A stretch of DNA of 64,000 nucleotides from Pseudanabaena sp. FACHB-2040 (GCF_014696715.1 NZ_JACJQO010000013.1:245489-309488), one strand, 5' to 3'. Shown: positions 43,587 to 51,959, counted from the first letter of the stretch. A program made the numbers and translations. Notes: generated by a model not told the origin, from the letters alone.

Positions 43587-44072
43587 CTATCCTGGCGTCA
43601 CCAGCACCATGAGCGATCGCTTATCTAAAGACTGCACCTTACCGGCGTCGCCTAGATCAGTAACCACTCGGTCTAGCAACTCTGCAGCACGGTCTCGGTG
43701 CTGGTGCTCCCGACCCCGCAGGTGAATCATGAATTTCACCGAGTCGCCTTTGTCTAGCCACTGGACAGCTCGATCGATCCGTAGCTTGTAGTCGGATGCC
43801 CCAACGTTGGGACGCAGCTTAACTTCCTTGACCGTGGGCTTAGAACTCTGGCGCTGTCGCTTATTCTGTTGATACTGGAATTTGCCGTAGTCCAAAATCT
43901 TGGCAACCGGAACATCCTTGCCTTCAGAGACCACGACTAGGTCAAGCCCGACGTCTTCAGCAATATGTAGTGCCTCACGTGTGTTGATTAGACCGCGATT
44001 TTGGTTTTCGTGGTCAATTAACAACACTTGAGGAACCTTGATTTGTCGGTTGAGCAGATGTTGCTTGGCTAT
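43587..44072 (-). CDS. infC: Translation initiation factor IF-3, probable AUA start
   Basis: The product is 161 residues if initiated at ATA (44070-44072), 8 bp after AGAGGA. No ATG/GTG/TTG fits the family N-terminus: a GTG at 44025-44027 would cut off IAKQHLLNRQIKVPQ, which matches IF-3 N-terminal residues (N-R-x-I-x-V-x-x-V). The N domain (LLIDHENQNRGLINTREALHIAE) and the C domain (VKEVKLRPNVGASDYKLRI and FMIHLRGREHQH) are present. IF-3 rejects non-AUG starts, and infC genes in E. coli and others use AUU for autoregulation, so an AUA here fits that logic. The sequence differs from the usual Synechocystis-type IF-3, so it may be a paralogue. Confidence 0.85.
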   Translation of the reverse strand: MAKQHLLNRQIKVPQVLLIDHENQNRGLINTREALHIAEDVGLDLVVVSEGKDVPVAKILDYGKFQYQQNKRQRQSSKPTVKEVKLRPNVGASDYKLRIDRAVQWLDKGDSVKFMIHLRGREHQHRDRAAELLDRVVTDLGDAGKVQSLDKRSLMVLVTPG

Positions 44073-44282
44073 GGTTTTTTCCTCTTGAACTCGACAGGTC
44101 GTAGGGAGATATTGCTAAATTAACTCAGCAAATGGCTATCCTCCAGTACCAGGCTGTTTAATTAACCTTTGGGAGAACCACCTCAAATTTTATTATTACC
44201 CCGCCGACCTCAACAAAGCTCTACCCCGAGATAATTCCTTTAAAGGGCTTAAATAGAGAAGTGTCCCCTGATCTGTGATCCC

Positions 44283-45410
44283 ATGTCGAGCCAGTATTTT
44301 GCGACGGTTGCCCGCGGCCTTGAACCCCTTGCTGTACAAGAGCTAGAGGCTCTAGGAGCAGAGGCTATAGAGCCTGGTTTTTGTGGGGTGGGCTTTAGCG
44401 GCGATCGCAGCCTACTCTACCGAGTGAACCTTTGGGCCAGACTGCCTTTCCGGGTCTTGGTGAAGTTAGATGAATTTTCGTGTCAGACGGCTGAAGATCT
44501 CTATCAGGGTATCCGGACAATCGACTGGCAGCCCTACCTAACGCCAACCCATACCCTGGCTGTTACCGCCACTGGCAAGAGCCGTCAGCTTAACCACACC
44601 CACTTCACGGCCCTACAGGTCAAAAATGCAATTGTCGATCAGCAGCAGGCTGCGTTTGGCGAGCGCTCCAGCGTCGATACGGAACAGCCTGATGTGCGGA
44701 TCAATATTCACCTGGAGCATGACCAGTGCACCGTCAGCCTCGATAGCTCTGGCAGCAGTCTGCATCGTCGGGGCTATCGGCCTGCGGTTGGCGCAGCTCC
44801 GCTGAAAGAATCTCTAGCCGCTGCTCTAATTCAGCTAACGGGTTGGCAGCCGGATATGCCCTTCTTCGATCCGCTTTGTGGCTCTGGCACCTTGCCTCTG
44901 GAGGCTAGCCTGAAGGCTTTGAATGTTGCCCCTGGCTTGTTTCGCGAACAGTTTGGCTTTGAAACCTGGCCTGATTTTGATGACGACCTATGGGACGGCT
45001 TGCTGCAGGAGGCTGAAGACAGCCAGCGGGAGGATCTAGAGGCGGTGATTGTGGGTTGCGATCGCGACCCCGAAGTGATTCGCCAAGCCCGTGCGAATGC
45101 TCTTAACTGCGGGGTGGGTCATCTAGTGAAGTTTTCCTCAGAGGAACTGGACTCGGTAGAAGCTCCGGCGGATCATGGCGTTTTGCTGTGCAACCCGCCC
45201 TATGGGGAGCGGCTAGGCCGGGATGAAAACTTAGGCCAGTTTTACAAGCTTCTAGGCAATGTTTTGAAGCAGCGGTTTAAGGGCTGGACGGCGTTTGTCT
45301 TGAGCGGTAATAAGGAGCTAGCCAGTACAATTGGGCTGAGGTCGTCGCAACGCTTTCCGGTTTACAACGGCTCGTTGCCCTGCCAACTGATGAAGTACGA
45401 ACTGTATTGA
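44283..45410 (+). CDS. THUMP-domain class I rRNA methyltransferase (RlmL-like)
   Basis: The 375-residue product has an N-terminal THUMP RNA-binding region (~50-160) and a SAM-dependent methyltransferase domain with DPLCGSGTLPLEASL (motif I), a Gly-rich VGCDRDPEVI, and the catalytic NPPYGERLG motif typical of N2-guanine methylation. It resembles the N-terminal RlmL half of E. coli YcbY/RlmKL, which makes m2G2445 in 23S rRNA, but without the RlmK half. Target site and specificity are inferred from family. It stands alone with its own start ATG 44283. Confidence 0.88.
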   Translation: MSSQYFATVARGLEPLAVQELEALGAEAIEPGFCGVGFSGDRSLLYRVNLWARLPFRVLVKLDEFSCQTAEDLYQGIRTIDWQPYLTPTHTLAVTATGKSRQLNHTHFTALQVKNAIVDQQQAAFGERSSVDTEQPDVRINIHLEHDQCTVSLDSSGSSLHRRGYRPAVGAAPLKESLAAALIQLTGWQPDMPFFDPLCGSGTLPLEASLKALNVAPGLFREQFGFETWPDFDDDLWDGLLQEAEDSQREDLEAVIVGCDRDPEVIRQARANALNCGVGHLVKFSSEELDSVEAPADHGVLLCNPPYGERLGRDENLGQFYKLLGNVLKQRFKGWTAFVLSGNKELASTIGLRSSQRFPVYNGSLPCQLMKYELY

Positions 45411-45465
45411 TGTTCCTGGCTGGTTTGCCTGGGTACCCATTCCAGTGGCTCTGCTGCTAGTTTAA

Positions 45466-45508
45466 GGAGGCAGAAGCCTCCGTGGGGCATTCCAGTGCGG
45501 AGCATTGG
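45466..45508. repeat. Tandem-hairpin intergenic repeat
   Basis: Two adjacent hairpins: GGAGGC-AGAA-GCCTCC (45466-45481) and CCAGTGC-GGA-GCATTGG (45492-45508). The arrangement, with GGGGCATTCCAG between, resembles a repeated intergenic element I recall from filamentous cyanobacterial genomes (a GGCGGAGCC...GCATTCC-type repeat), here a diverged copy. CATTCCAGTG also occurs about 50 bp upstream. Confidence 0.45.
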
Positions 45509-45547
45509 AGCGAGGAAAGAACGAGAAAAAGATATCGCAAAAGCTGA

Positions 45548-45569
45548 GGGTGCGTTAGACAACGCACCC
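45548..45569. terminator. Hairpin downstream of the small unknown gene
   Basis: GGGTGCGTT (45548-45556) and AACGCACCC (45561-45569) form a perfect 9-bp stem with a 4-nt loop, located 14 bp past the stop of the minus-strand gene at 45583. Reading leftward it is followed by TCAGCTTTT, so it can serve as that gene's terminator. Confidence 0.7.
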
Positions 45570-45582
45570 CATGTTTCTATCT

Positions 45583-45864
45583 TTAATCCGGCAACATTAC
45601 CCGTTTTGTGAGGATTCGCATGACCTCGCCTGGGTTAACTGAGGGCAATGGGCTTGACCATTCTTCTGGGCGGGCGTAACCGAGTCGAAAGAGCGTCATT
45701 ACGCAGTCATTTACGACTTGAGGAGAGCCGATTGCTAGCACTCTCAGAATGTCGGGAGAGGGGCGATCTCTCAAGTCGATTAAAGGTTGATGTATTGCTT
45801 CAGGATGGGCAGCAGTTAAAGCTGGCTCAACACAATCAGTAGTGTGCTTTGCATCTGTCATCAT
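45583..45864 (-). CDS. Small conserved-looking protein of unknown function
   Basis: The product is 93 residues from ATG 45862-45864 (or the adjacent ATG 45859-45861), with GGAG 9 bp upstream. There is no membrane segment. The N-terminal half is polar (TTDCVEPALTAAHPEAIHQP), and the C-terminal half looks structured (ILRVLAIGSPQVVNDCVMTLFRLGYARPEEWSSPLP), ending EVMRILTKRVM. I do not recognise the family, but the VLAIGSPQVVNDCV segment looks conserved rather than random. It is divergent from an XRE regulator across a palindrome-rich 157-bp gap, which suggests regulation by that protein. Confidence 0.55.
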   Translation of the reverse strand: MMTDAKHTTDCVEPALTAAHPEAIHQPLIDLRDRPSPDILRVLAIGSPQVVNDCVMTLFRLGYARPEEWSSPLPSVNPGEVMRILTKRVMLPD

Positions 45865-45953
45865 AGTGTTAACTCCGTTAGTGAGCTGCCCAGTCCCCAA
45901 GTTTCCACGCTCTAGGACTGGGCTTGAGTTTTATAGCACCTCCACTGAGCTGA

Positions 45954-45991
45954 TACTTCAACTCAGTGGAAGCCTCCACTGAGTTGAAGTA
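45954..45991. promoter_or_regulatory. 17-bp perfect inverted repeat, candidate operator
   Basis: TACTTCAACTCAGTGGA (45954-45970) and its exact complement (45975-45991) with a 4-bp spacer. A partial third copy, TCCACTGAG, lies at 45941-45949 and can also pair with the left arm. It is located in the divergent gap between the small gene at 45583 and the XRE gene at 46022, where a shared operator would be expected. Confidence 0.7.
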
Positions 45992-45999
45992 ATGCTCTC

Positions 46000-46022
46000 A
46001 TCAGGGTGATACTCTCATGAGA
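46000..46022. promoter_or_regulatory. Two short palindromes at the XRE start
   Basis: ATCAGGGTGAT (46000-46010) has ATCA/TGAT half sites of the kind bound by many XRE repressors, and TCTCATGAGA (46013-46022) overlaps the first base of the XRE start codon. Together with 45954-45991 they suggest negative autoregulation. Confidence 0.5.
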
Positions 46023-46243
46023 TGACTATGGTGAACGTCATACCGGAATTTGCAAAAGCCAGGGGTTGCAAGAACGCCTACGAGTTGTGTAAGGCTACAG
46101 GGTTGCCTCAGGCCACCATTTATAGGCTTTATAACGATCCAACGGCCTACCCTTCTAAAGAAACCCAAGAGGCTATTTGTAGAGCCTTGGATGCGCAACC
46201 CGGGGATTTTTTGCGTTATGTCCCTGATGAGGATAAGGAATAG
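46022..46243 (+). CDS. Small XRE-type helix-turn-helix protein
   Basis: The product is 73 residues from ATG 46022 (a second ATG at 46028). The centre matches a Cro/C1-type HTH: AKARGCKNAYELCKATGLPQATIYRLYNDP, where GLPQATIYRLY would be the recognition helix, followed by ETQEAICRALDAQPGDFLRYVPD. Proteins like this act as small repressors or antitoxins. No obvious toxin is adjacent unless the divergent gene at 45583-45864 is one, for which I see no toxin motif. It is followed by a strong hairpin at 46266-46299. Confidence 0.8.
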   Translation: MTMVNVIPEFAKARGCKNAYELCKATGLPQATIYRLYNDPTAYPSKETQEAICRALDAQPGDFLRYVPDEDKE

Positions 46244-46265
46244 GTGCGATCGCATCTCCACCGCG

Positions 46266-46299
46266 AGATCCCAGAGTTCTCTGAAGAACTCTGGGATCT
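46266..46299. terminator. Bidirectional hairpin between XRE and DUF362 genes
   Basis: A perfect 14-bp stem, AGATCCCAGAGTTC (46266-46279) with GAACTCTGGGATCT (46286-46299) and a 6-nt loop, lies between two convergent genes (stops at 46243 and 46326). Confidence 0.8.
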
Positions 46300-46325
46300 T
46301 GTCTTATGGTTTAATTTGCTATCGA

Positions 46326-47108
46326 CTAGCGCAATTCTTGGATGGCTGTCAGATAAGGTGCGATCGCTTCCCCCGCTACCTCACAGGCAGCTCTGTCCAC
46401 GGTCAGTAAATCATTGCCCCAAATCACTTTGCCAACGGGGATAGCTTCGCCCCGATCTGGCTTCCAGTCGCGGCTGACGAACTTTTGGTCACAGTCCACC
46501 ACAGCCCCATCAAACAGGTGGCCGATAGTGAAATACACGTCTTGCAAGACCAGCGGGACTGAGGGGCGATGTAGCTGGCCGCGTGAGCTGTTGCTGCGAG
46601 CTTTGTAGCGGGCGCGAGGGAACAGCCCATAAAGGTTTTTGAGGGAGGCTGAGATGAGGAACTCGCCTTTTAAGGTGGTGCGCTTAAAGGCCCCAACCGA
46701 GATGCGGCAGTCTACTTCTTGCAAGATCTGGGGTGCCCACATGGATTTGAAGCGGGCGGGAGTAGTGGCGCGGTTGGGGTACTCCACCATGTCTAGCGTG
46801 TCGGCATCTAGCACCTGAATGCCCTGATCAAGCAGATCATATAGGCCGTTTTTGGCCATGATTTTTTCAAAGGCAACGGGGGAGCAAACGCCCTCTACAA
46901 TCAGGAGCTCAGCCTGGGGACTGACCTGACGCAAGCCGAGCAAAACTCGCCGCAGCACCTCCATGCTGACGGTAACTGGGGGGCCGACCGGATAGCCCAG
47001 GTTAGGTTTAACCAAAATGCGGCGAGCGCTGCGGGCAGCGTCGGGCGGGGCATAAACAAATTGAGATGTCTCTGCAACCTGGAGGTGGGTAGTTAGGGAG
47101 GCAGACAT
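46326..47108 (-). CDS. DUF362 family protein
   Basis: The product is 260 residues. The DUF362 pattern is visible: ARRILVKPNLGYP, VTVSMEVLRRVLLGLRQ, AELLIVEGVCSP, DCRISVGAFKRTTLKGEFLISASLKNLYGL, and the C-terminal DRGEAIPVGKVIWGNDLLTVDRAACEVAG. In other members this domain carries ferredoxin-like Fe-S clusters; here no CxxCxxC motif is present, so a cluster is unlikely. The role is unknown. The start at 47108 is ATG, and the gene runs opposite to folP, 118 bp away. Confidence 0.78.
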   Translation of the reverse strand: MSASLTTHLQVAETSQFVYAPPDAARSARRILVKPNLGYPVGPPVTVSMEVLRRVLLGLRQVSPQAELLIVEGVCSPVAFEKIMAKNGLYDLLDQGIQVLDADTLDMVEYPNRATTPARFKSMWAPQILQEVDCRISVGAFKRTTLKGEFLISASLKNLYGLFPRARYKARSNSSRGQLHRPSVPLVLQDVYFTIGHLFDGAVVDCDQKFVSRDWKPDRGEAIPVGKVIWGNDLLTVDRAACEVAGEAIAPYLTAIQELR

Positions 47109-47226
47109 TAAGCTAGGGATATAGAGCCTCTTTAATTCTTCAATAAACTGACAGATGTGGCTGCTAGCATCATGGCCACAGCGTGCTCAGCAAAATAGAG
47201 GCAGTGCTATTAGGACTTTCTCAGAT

Positions 47227-48117
47227 ATGACGACTCAAACTCTTCCCCGTCCGTGGAAAATTCGCGATCGCACCTTCAACTGGGGCAGCCGCACCTACCT
47301 AATGGGCATTCTCAACGTCACGCCCGATAGCTTCAGTGATGGTGGGCAGTTCAACAGCGTTGAGGCAGCCCTGGCCCAGGCGCGGCATCTCGCAAAAACA
47401 GGTACCGACATTCTTGATATAGGCGGCCAATCCACCCGGCCTGGGGCCGAGGAAATTGCTTTGGCAGATGAACTGAACCGCGTGGTGCCTGTGATTCAAG
47501 CCATTCGGGCCGACTCAGATGAAGTGGTGCGCACCGTTCCTATTTCGGTAGACACGACTCGCTTTGAGGTAGCGCGGGCGGCGGTGCGGGCCGGTGCCGA
47601 TATCGTCAACGACATCTCTGCCGGTACCTTCGACAAAGCTATGCTCTCTACTGTGGCGGATTTGGGTGTGCCCATTATTTTGATGCACATGCGCGGCACG
47701 CCTGCCACCATGATGCAGCACACCCACTACGATGACCTGATTGGCGACATCTCCGAATTTTTGCAGCATCAGATCAACGATGCGATCGCAGTTGGGGTCA
47801 ATCCCAGCATGATTGCCGTCGATCCGGGAATTGGTTTTGCTAAGACCTATCCGCAAAACTTGGAGCTGCTGAGGCGGCTTAGAGACTTTCACAGCCTGGG
47901 CTGCCCGCTGCTGGTTGGCCCGTCGCGCAAACGCTTCATCGGCTGGATTCTGGATCAGCCAGACCCTCAGCAGCGGGTCTGGGGTACGGCGGCGGCCTGC
48001 TGTGCTGCCATTGCAGGCGGAGCCGACATTTTACGGGTTCACGATGGCCCTGAAATGCATGATGTGCTGCAAGTGGCCGATGCGGTTTGGCGCTCTGCAG
48101 CGGATCAAGGGCGCTAA
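47227..48117 (+). CDS. folP: Dihydropteroate synthase
   Basis: The product is 296 residues from ATG 47227; an upstream TG-start at 47155 would add non-conserved residues. The TIM-barrel motifs MGILNVTPDSFSDGGQF, DIGGQSTRPGAE, VNDISAGTFD, LMHMRGTPATMMQ, IAVDPGIGFAKT and VGPSRKRFIG are all present. It condenses p-aminobenzoate with 6-hydroxymethyl-dihydropterin pyrophosphate in folate synthesis and is the target of sulfonamides. It is a single gene. Confidence 0.96.
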   Translation: MTTQTLPRPWKIRDRTFNWGSRTYLMGILNVTPDSFSDGGQFNSVEAALAQARHLAKTGTDILDIGGQSTRPGAEEIALADELNRVVPVIQAIRADSDEVVRTVPISVDTTRFEVARAAVRAGADIVNDISAGTFDKAMLSTVADLGVPIILMHMRGTPATMMQHTHYDDLIGDISEFLQHQINDAIAVGVNPSMIAVDPGIGFAKTYPQNLELLRRLRDFHSLGCPLLVGPSRKRFIGWILDQPDPQQRVWGTAAACCAAIAGGADILRVHDGPEMHDVLQVADAVWRSAADQGR

Positions 48118-48258
48118 TCCCCTACTTACCATTAGGACCATTGGAGCGTAGAATACTGGACGGGAAACGCCTGATTTGGCGGCATCGCCAGACGGCTTTC
48201 TTAAGCTTTCTTAACAGATGGCAAAAACGAGCATAGCAACACGAGGAATTAAGACCCT

Positions 48259-48705
48259 ATGGCACGATTTCGGCCAATTCTCGGCATAATTCTGGCTGCG
48301 ATCGCAACCTTTATCGTGAGCTGCGGTGGGGCTGCGCCTAAGCAACCTCTCACCTACACCCCTGAGATTCTACAAAAAGTCCAGATCTACGCACCGGCTG
48401 TAAACGATCTGCGCGATCGTTTCCCCGAACTGCAAGGCTACATCCAGGACAAGGACTGGGTAGACGTGAGCAGCTTTATCCACGGGCCGCTGGGCGAAAT
48501 GCGGTTTCAGATGAACCGTTTGGCAGCAACCCTGCTGCCCAAGGATGCAGAGCAGGCCAAGCAGCTGGCTAAGGAAGTGTACGTCCACCTAGAGCGGATG
48601 GATCAGGCGGCCTCCGAAGGCAATCAAGTGATTGTGGGTCAGGAGTACCGCAACGCCCTAGATGACTTCGATGCCTTTCTCAACCTGGTTCCCAGCAACG
48701 GATAA
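48259..48705 (+). CDS. psbQ: Photosystem II lipoprotein PsbQ (CyanoQ)
   Basis: The product is 148 residues with a lipoprotein signal peptide (LGIILAAIATFIVSC; lipobox IVSC, Cys22). The mature part is a four-helix bundle (DLRDRFPELQGYIQDKDWVDVSSF, LGEMRFQMNRLAATLLP, AEQAKQLAKEVYVHLERM, VGQEYRNALDDFDAFLNLVP), the PsbQ pattern. CyanoQ sits on the lumenal side of photosystem II and stabilises the oxygen-evolving complex. It is followed 21 bp later by an amino-acid oxidase gene on the same strand, which may be cotranscribed. Confidence 0.92.
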   Translation: MARFRPILGIILAAIATFIVSCGGAAPKQPLTYTPEILQKVQIYAPAVNDLRDRFPELQGYIQDKDWVDVSSFIHGPLGEMRFQMNRLAATLLPKDAEQAKQLAKEVYVHLERMDQAASEGNQVIVGQEYRNALDDFDAFLNLVPSNG

Positions 48706-48726
48706 GTTTGCGAGGCCCCTCAAACC

Positions 48727-49827
48727 ATGAGTCGAGTCACCCTTATCGGCTGTGGTGTGATTGGGGCCATGATTGCCTACGAACTGAGCCAACTCCCTGA
48801 GCTGGAAGTTTGCGTCCTCGATCAGCAGCCCCCGGCCCAAGGGTCAACTGGGGCTGCTTTGGGCGTTTTAATGGGCATTATTAGCCACAAAGTTAAGGGG
48901 CGCAACTGGCGGCTGCGCGAAACCAGCCTGCGCCGCTACGAAACCCTGATCCCAGAACTAGAAGCTAAGCTGGGCCGCTCCATCCCGTTCAACCGCCAGG
49001 GCATTCTCAGCTTGTGTTTTGATTCGGCAGAACTGCCCCGCTGGGAGTCGCTTCAGCACATTCGAGAAACCCAGGGCTACCCGCTGGAGATCTGGCCCCC
49101 GGCCCAGATTGCGGCTGCCTGTCCTTATCTCAATCTTAGTGGCGTAGCGGCCGCTATCTACTCTCCCCAAGACCGCCAGATCGACCCGACCGCCCTCACG
49201 CTGGCCCTAGTTGAAGCTGCTCGGCAGCAGGGCGTGAGCTTTCACTTTGACCGGCAGGTAACTGGGCTTCGCCCTCACAACGGCCATTCTCTGCTGATTG
49301 AAACGGCTGCGGGTAGTCTGGAGGCAGACACGGTCATCCTGGCCTCGGGCACCGGCAGCAGTGCCCTCACCCAAACCCTCAACCAGGCAGTGCCCATTGG
49401 CCCAGTACTGGGGCAGGCACTTCAGCTCAAGCTAGCAGCACCGTTGGGCCAGATCGACTTTCAGCCCGTGGTTAACGGCAATGATATTCACCTGGTGCCG
49501 CTGGGCGGAGGCAGTTACTGGATCGGGGCAACCGTTGAATTTCCCACCGATACTGACCCTGACTGGGTGCTGGGCCTGAAGCTAGAACAAGAGCGCCTGG
49601 AAGAGGTGAGACAGGGTGCGATCGCATTTTGCCCTGCCCTGGCAGATGCCACCGTCACTGAAACCTGGTTTGGCCTGCGGCCCCGGCCCCAAGGTCAGCC
49701 AGCCCCTGTGATTACCCAACTACCGGGGCATCCCCAGGTGTGGGTAACTGCAGGGCACTACCGCAACGGTGTGTTGCTGGCTCCGGCAACGGCACTGCAT
49801 TTGCGGGAGAAATTGGCTCAGAGTTAA
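48727..49827 (+). CDS. FAD-dependent amino-acid oxidase (DAO/glycine oxidase-like)
   Basis: The product is 366 residues with an N-terminal Rossmann motif VTLIGCGVIGAMIAYELSQLPELEVCVLD, followed by GSTGAALGVLMG, the usual FAD-loop region. Middle and C-terminal DAO elements include DRQIDPTALTLALVEAARQQGV, DTVILASGTGSSAL, and the C-terminal GHPQVWVTAGHYRNGVLLAPATA. It probably oxidises glycine or another D-amino acid to the imino acid and H2O2; ThiO-type thiamine-synthesis function is possible, but no thi gene is near. It follows psbQ by 21 bp. Confidence 0.85.
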   Translation: MSRVTLIGCGVIGAMIAYELSQLPELEVCVLDQQPPAQGSTGAALGVLMGIISHKVKGRNWRLRETSLRRYETLIPELEAKLGRSIPFNRQGILSLCFDSAELPRWESLQHIRETQGYPLEIWPPAQIAAACPYLNLSGVAAAIYSPQDRQIDPTALTLALVEAARQQGVSFHFDRQVTGLRPHNGHSLLIETAAGSLEADTVILASGTGSSALTQTLNQAVPIGPVLGQALQLKLAAPLGQIDFQPVVNGNDIHLVPLGGGSYWIGATVEFPTDTDPDWVLGLKLEQERLEEVRQGAIAFCPALADATVTETWFGLRPRPQGQPAPVITQLPGHPQVWVTAGHYRNGVLLAPATALHLREKLAQS

Positions 49828-49856
49828 CGTTGGGACAGATGAGCCAGAACCCAGCG

Positions 49857-50171
49857 TCAAAATCCAGGGGCAGACCGCTTGAAAAATTCCACCTGGGGTT
49901 GCATAGGTTCAGAAACCATGCCGACGCCTTGAAAGCCCCAGCGGCCTAGAACGGGCTGAAGCTGAGAGGCCGCTATCGTTTCGACCGAGAACTTACTGGC
50001 CAGATCGGGGGCGTGGGTATTGAGGTAGCTCAGGGCATCGTAATCGGCAGCAAAGACCAGCAAAAAGCCTGCTGGAGGCGGCCTATCTGGGTCTGGGTCA
50101 GCCTGGCGGGGCTTAGCAGCGAGGTAGCTGCCGTCGAGACGCGATCGCAACAGGTAATAAAGCTGGGACAT
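49857..50171 (-). CDS. Small conserved-looking hypothetical protein
   Basis: The product is 104 residues starting MSQLYYLLRSRLDGSYLAA. It has a regular alpha/beta look: FLLVFAADYDALSYLNTHAPDLASKFSVETIAASQLQPVLGRWGF, and a tail MQPQVEFFKR. There is no signal or membrane segment. I think this is one of the small cyanobacterial hypotheticals, but I cannot name it. It is located 7 bp past the end of the ABC permease gene on the same strand, so it may be its downstream operon partner. Confidence 0.55.
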   Translation of the reverse strand: MSQLYYLLRSRLDGSYLAAKPRQADPDPDRPPPAGFLLVFAADYDALSYLNTHAPDLASKFSVETIAASQLQPVLGRWGFQGVGMVSEPMQPQVEFFKRSAPGF

Positions 50172-50178
50172 CGTTTCC

Positions 50179-51240
50179 TCAGTTCATTTCCGACAGCTTA
50201 ATGCGTGGATCGCTAAAGCTGAGGGCCAAATCAGCCAGCAGGTTGCCGATAATCAGCAGCGTCGCACCCATCATTAGGCTAGCCATCACCACATAAAGAT
50301 CCTGTGACGTGACCGCCTGCAAAATTAGGCGACCCAAGCCCGGCCAGTTAAAGAAGGTCTCGGTAATAAACGCGCCGCTCAGCAGTCCAGCAAATTCAAA
50401 GCCTAGCAGCGTGATCAGCGGGTTAATGGCGTTACGCAGAGCATGGACATAGATTACTCGGTTTTCGGGCAAGCCCTTAGCCCGCGCCGTCTGAATGTAG
50501 TCCTGCCGCAGCACGTCTAGCAGCTGCCCCCGCGTAATGCGCTGGAGCCCGGCAAAGCTGGTAATGGTCAGGGCAATCGTCGGCAAAATCATGTGCCAAA
50601 GCACATCAACGATCTGCCCAAACCAAGTCAGGTCAGCGTGGTAAATGCTGGTGCGCCCCCCAATTGGAAACAGCGGGGTAGTCAGCTGGGCAAAGTACAG
50701 CAGCAGTAGGCCGGTAATGATGGTCGGCATTCCCTGGCCCATGTAGCTCAGCACTCTAAGAAATCGATCGACGCCGCGATTTTGATGGACTGCCCCGATA
50801 ATGCCTAGGGGAATTGCGATCGCCCAAGTCAACACCAGCGATGCAAATGACAGCAGCAGCGTGTTGGGGATCCGCTCCCACAGCATGTCTAGCACAGGTC
50901 GCTGGTAGGCAAAGCTAATGCCAAAGTTGCCTCGCGTCACGATTTGGGTCAACCAGCGCCAATACTGCTCCCAGATCGGCCGATCTAGGCCAAACTGCTG
51001 CTCTAGCTGCTGCAGCGTTTCGGGCGAAAACTGAGGACTTTGCCGGTACTGATCCAAAAAGTTGCCCGGCGCTAGCTGAATCACAAAAAAGCTCAGAGCC
51101 GAGGCCAGCAATAAAGTCAGCAAGGCCTGTAGCAGACGCTTCACGATGTACAGCGTGGTATCGCCCGTGAGAATTCCCACAAAGCGACTCCAGACATCGG
51201 AAAACTGTTGGCTGTTAGATGTCGATGGGCTAGAAGTCAT
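50179..51240 (-). CDS. DppB-type ABC transporter permease
   Basis: The product is 353 residues from ATG 51238-51240 (MTSSPSTS); an ORF extension 84 bp upstream is Cys-rich and unlikely. Six transmembrane helices are visible, for example RLLQALLTLLLASALSFFVIQLAPG and LLLSFASLVLTWAIAIPLGIIG. The C-terminal half has the EAA-like loop DYIQTARAKGLPENRVIYVHALRNAINPLITLLG that contacts the ATPase. It belongs to the DppB/OppB peptide- or nickel-transport family. The usual partner permease, ATPases and binding protein are absent from this window. Confidence 0.9.
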   Translation of the reverse strand: MTSSPSTSNSQQFSDVWSRFVGILTGDTTLYIVKRLLQALLTLLLASALSFFVIQLAPGNFLDQYRQSPQFSPETLQQLEQQFGLDRPIWEQYWRWLTQIVTRGNFGISFAYQRPVLDMLWERIPNTLLLSFASLVLTWAIAIPLGIIGAVHQNRGVDRFLRVLSYMGQGMPTIITGLLLLYFAQLTTPLFPIGGRTSIYHADLTWFGQIVDVLWHMILPTIALTITSFAGLQRITRGQLLDVLRQDYIQTARAKGLPENRVIYVHALRNAINPLITLLGFEFAGLLSGAFITETFFNWPGLGRLILQAVTSQDLYVVMASLMMGATLLIIGNLLADLALSFSDPRIKLSEMN

Positions 51241-51277
51241 CCAAATCCATCCAAGACAGTAGGCGTATGGGACGATC

Positions 51278-51790
51278 TTAGTACTGCAGCAGAGAGATGA
51301 TGGGCAAGTCGGGCAGCTTGTCACGGCCAGCTAACCCAGTTAGCTCAATAATGAAGCCAAACCCTGCGACCTCAGATCCGGTTTTTTCAATCAGTTTAAC
51401 CGTTGCCGCCGCCGTTCCTCCGGTAGCAATCAAATCGTCCACAATCAAAACTCGGCTGCCGGGACGAAAGGCATCTTGGTGCAGCTCTAGCCGGTCGGTG
51501 CCGTACTCCAGCGCGTATTCGGCAGTATGAGTGGCCGCCGGTAGCTTACCCGGCTTGCGCACCGGCGCAAAGCCAATACTCATGCGGTAGGCCAGCGGCA
51601 CCCCAAAAATAAACCCCCGAGACTCGATCCCGGCAATGTAGTCGGGCTTGAGGTCGGCGACTTGCTCTGCCAACAGGTCTACCGTGTAGCACAACGCTTC
51701 TGGGTGAGCCAGCAAGGGCGTAATGTCGCGAAAGAGAATGCCGGGTTTAGGAAAGTCGGGAATCTCTCGAATATGATCCGTTAAGTCCAT
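51278..51790 (-). CDS. apt: Adenine phosphoribosyltransferase
   Basis: The product is 170 residues from ATG 51788-51790 ([18 protein letters not shown]); an ORF extension upstream is not conserved. The motifs [25 protein letters not shown] and the PRPP loop [16 protein letters not shown] are intact. It salvages adenine to AMP. The gene is 37 bp upstream of the ABC permease on the same strand. Confidence 0.95.
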   Translation of the reverse strand: MDLTDHIREIPDFPKPGILFRDITPLLAHPEALCYTVDLLAEQVADLKPDYIAGIESRGFIFGVPLAYRMSIGFAPVRKPGKLPAATHTAEYALEYGTDRLELHQDAFRPGSRVLIVDDLIATGGTAAATVKLIEKTGSEVAGFGFIIELTGLAGRDKLPDLPIISLLQY

Positions 51791-51959
51791 TGCAGTCCTA
51801 GCTGAAGCAGCCGTCAAAGTCCTCTGCAATGCTAAGGATGTCGCCCCCCAAAAAGCAAGGGGCGACGTAGATTCTACCGGCTAGAGCAGCGTAAACCCGA
51901 AGACCCCTTGCAGAGGGCTAGCTATTTAACGGCCCCAGCGTAATGAGCATCTGATTTGG

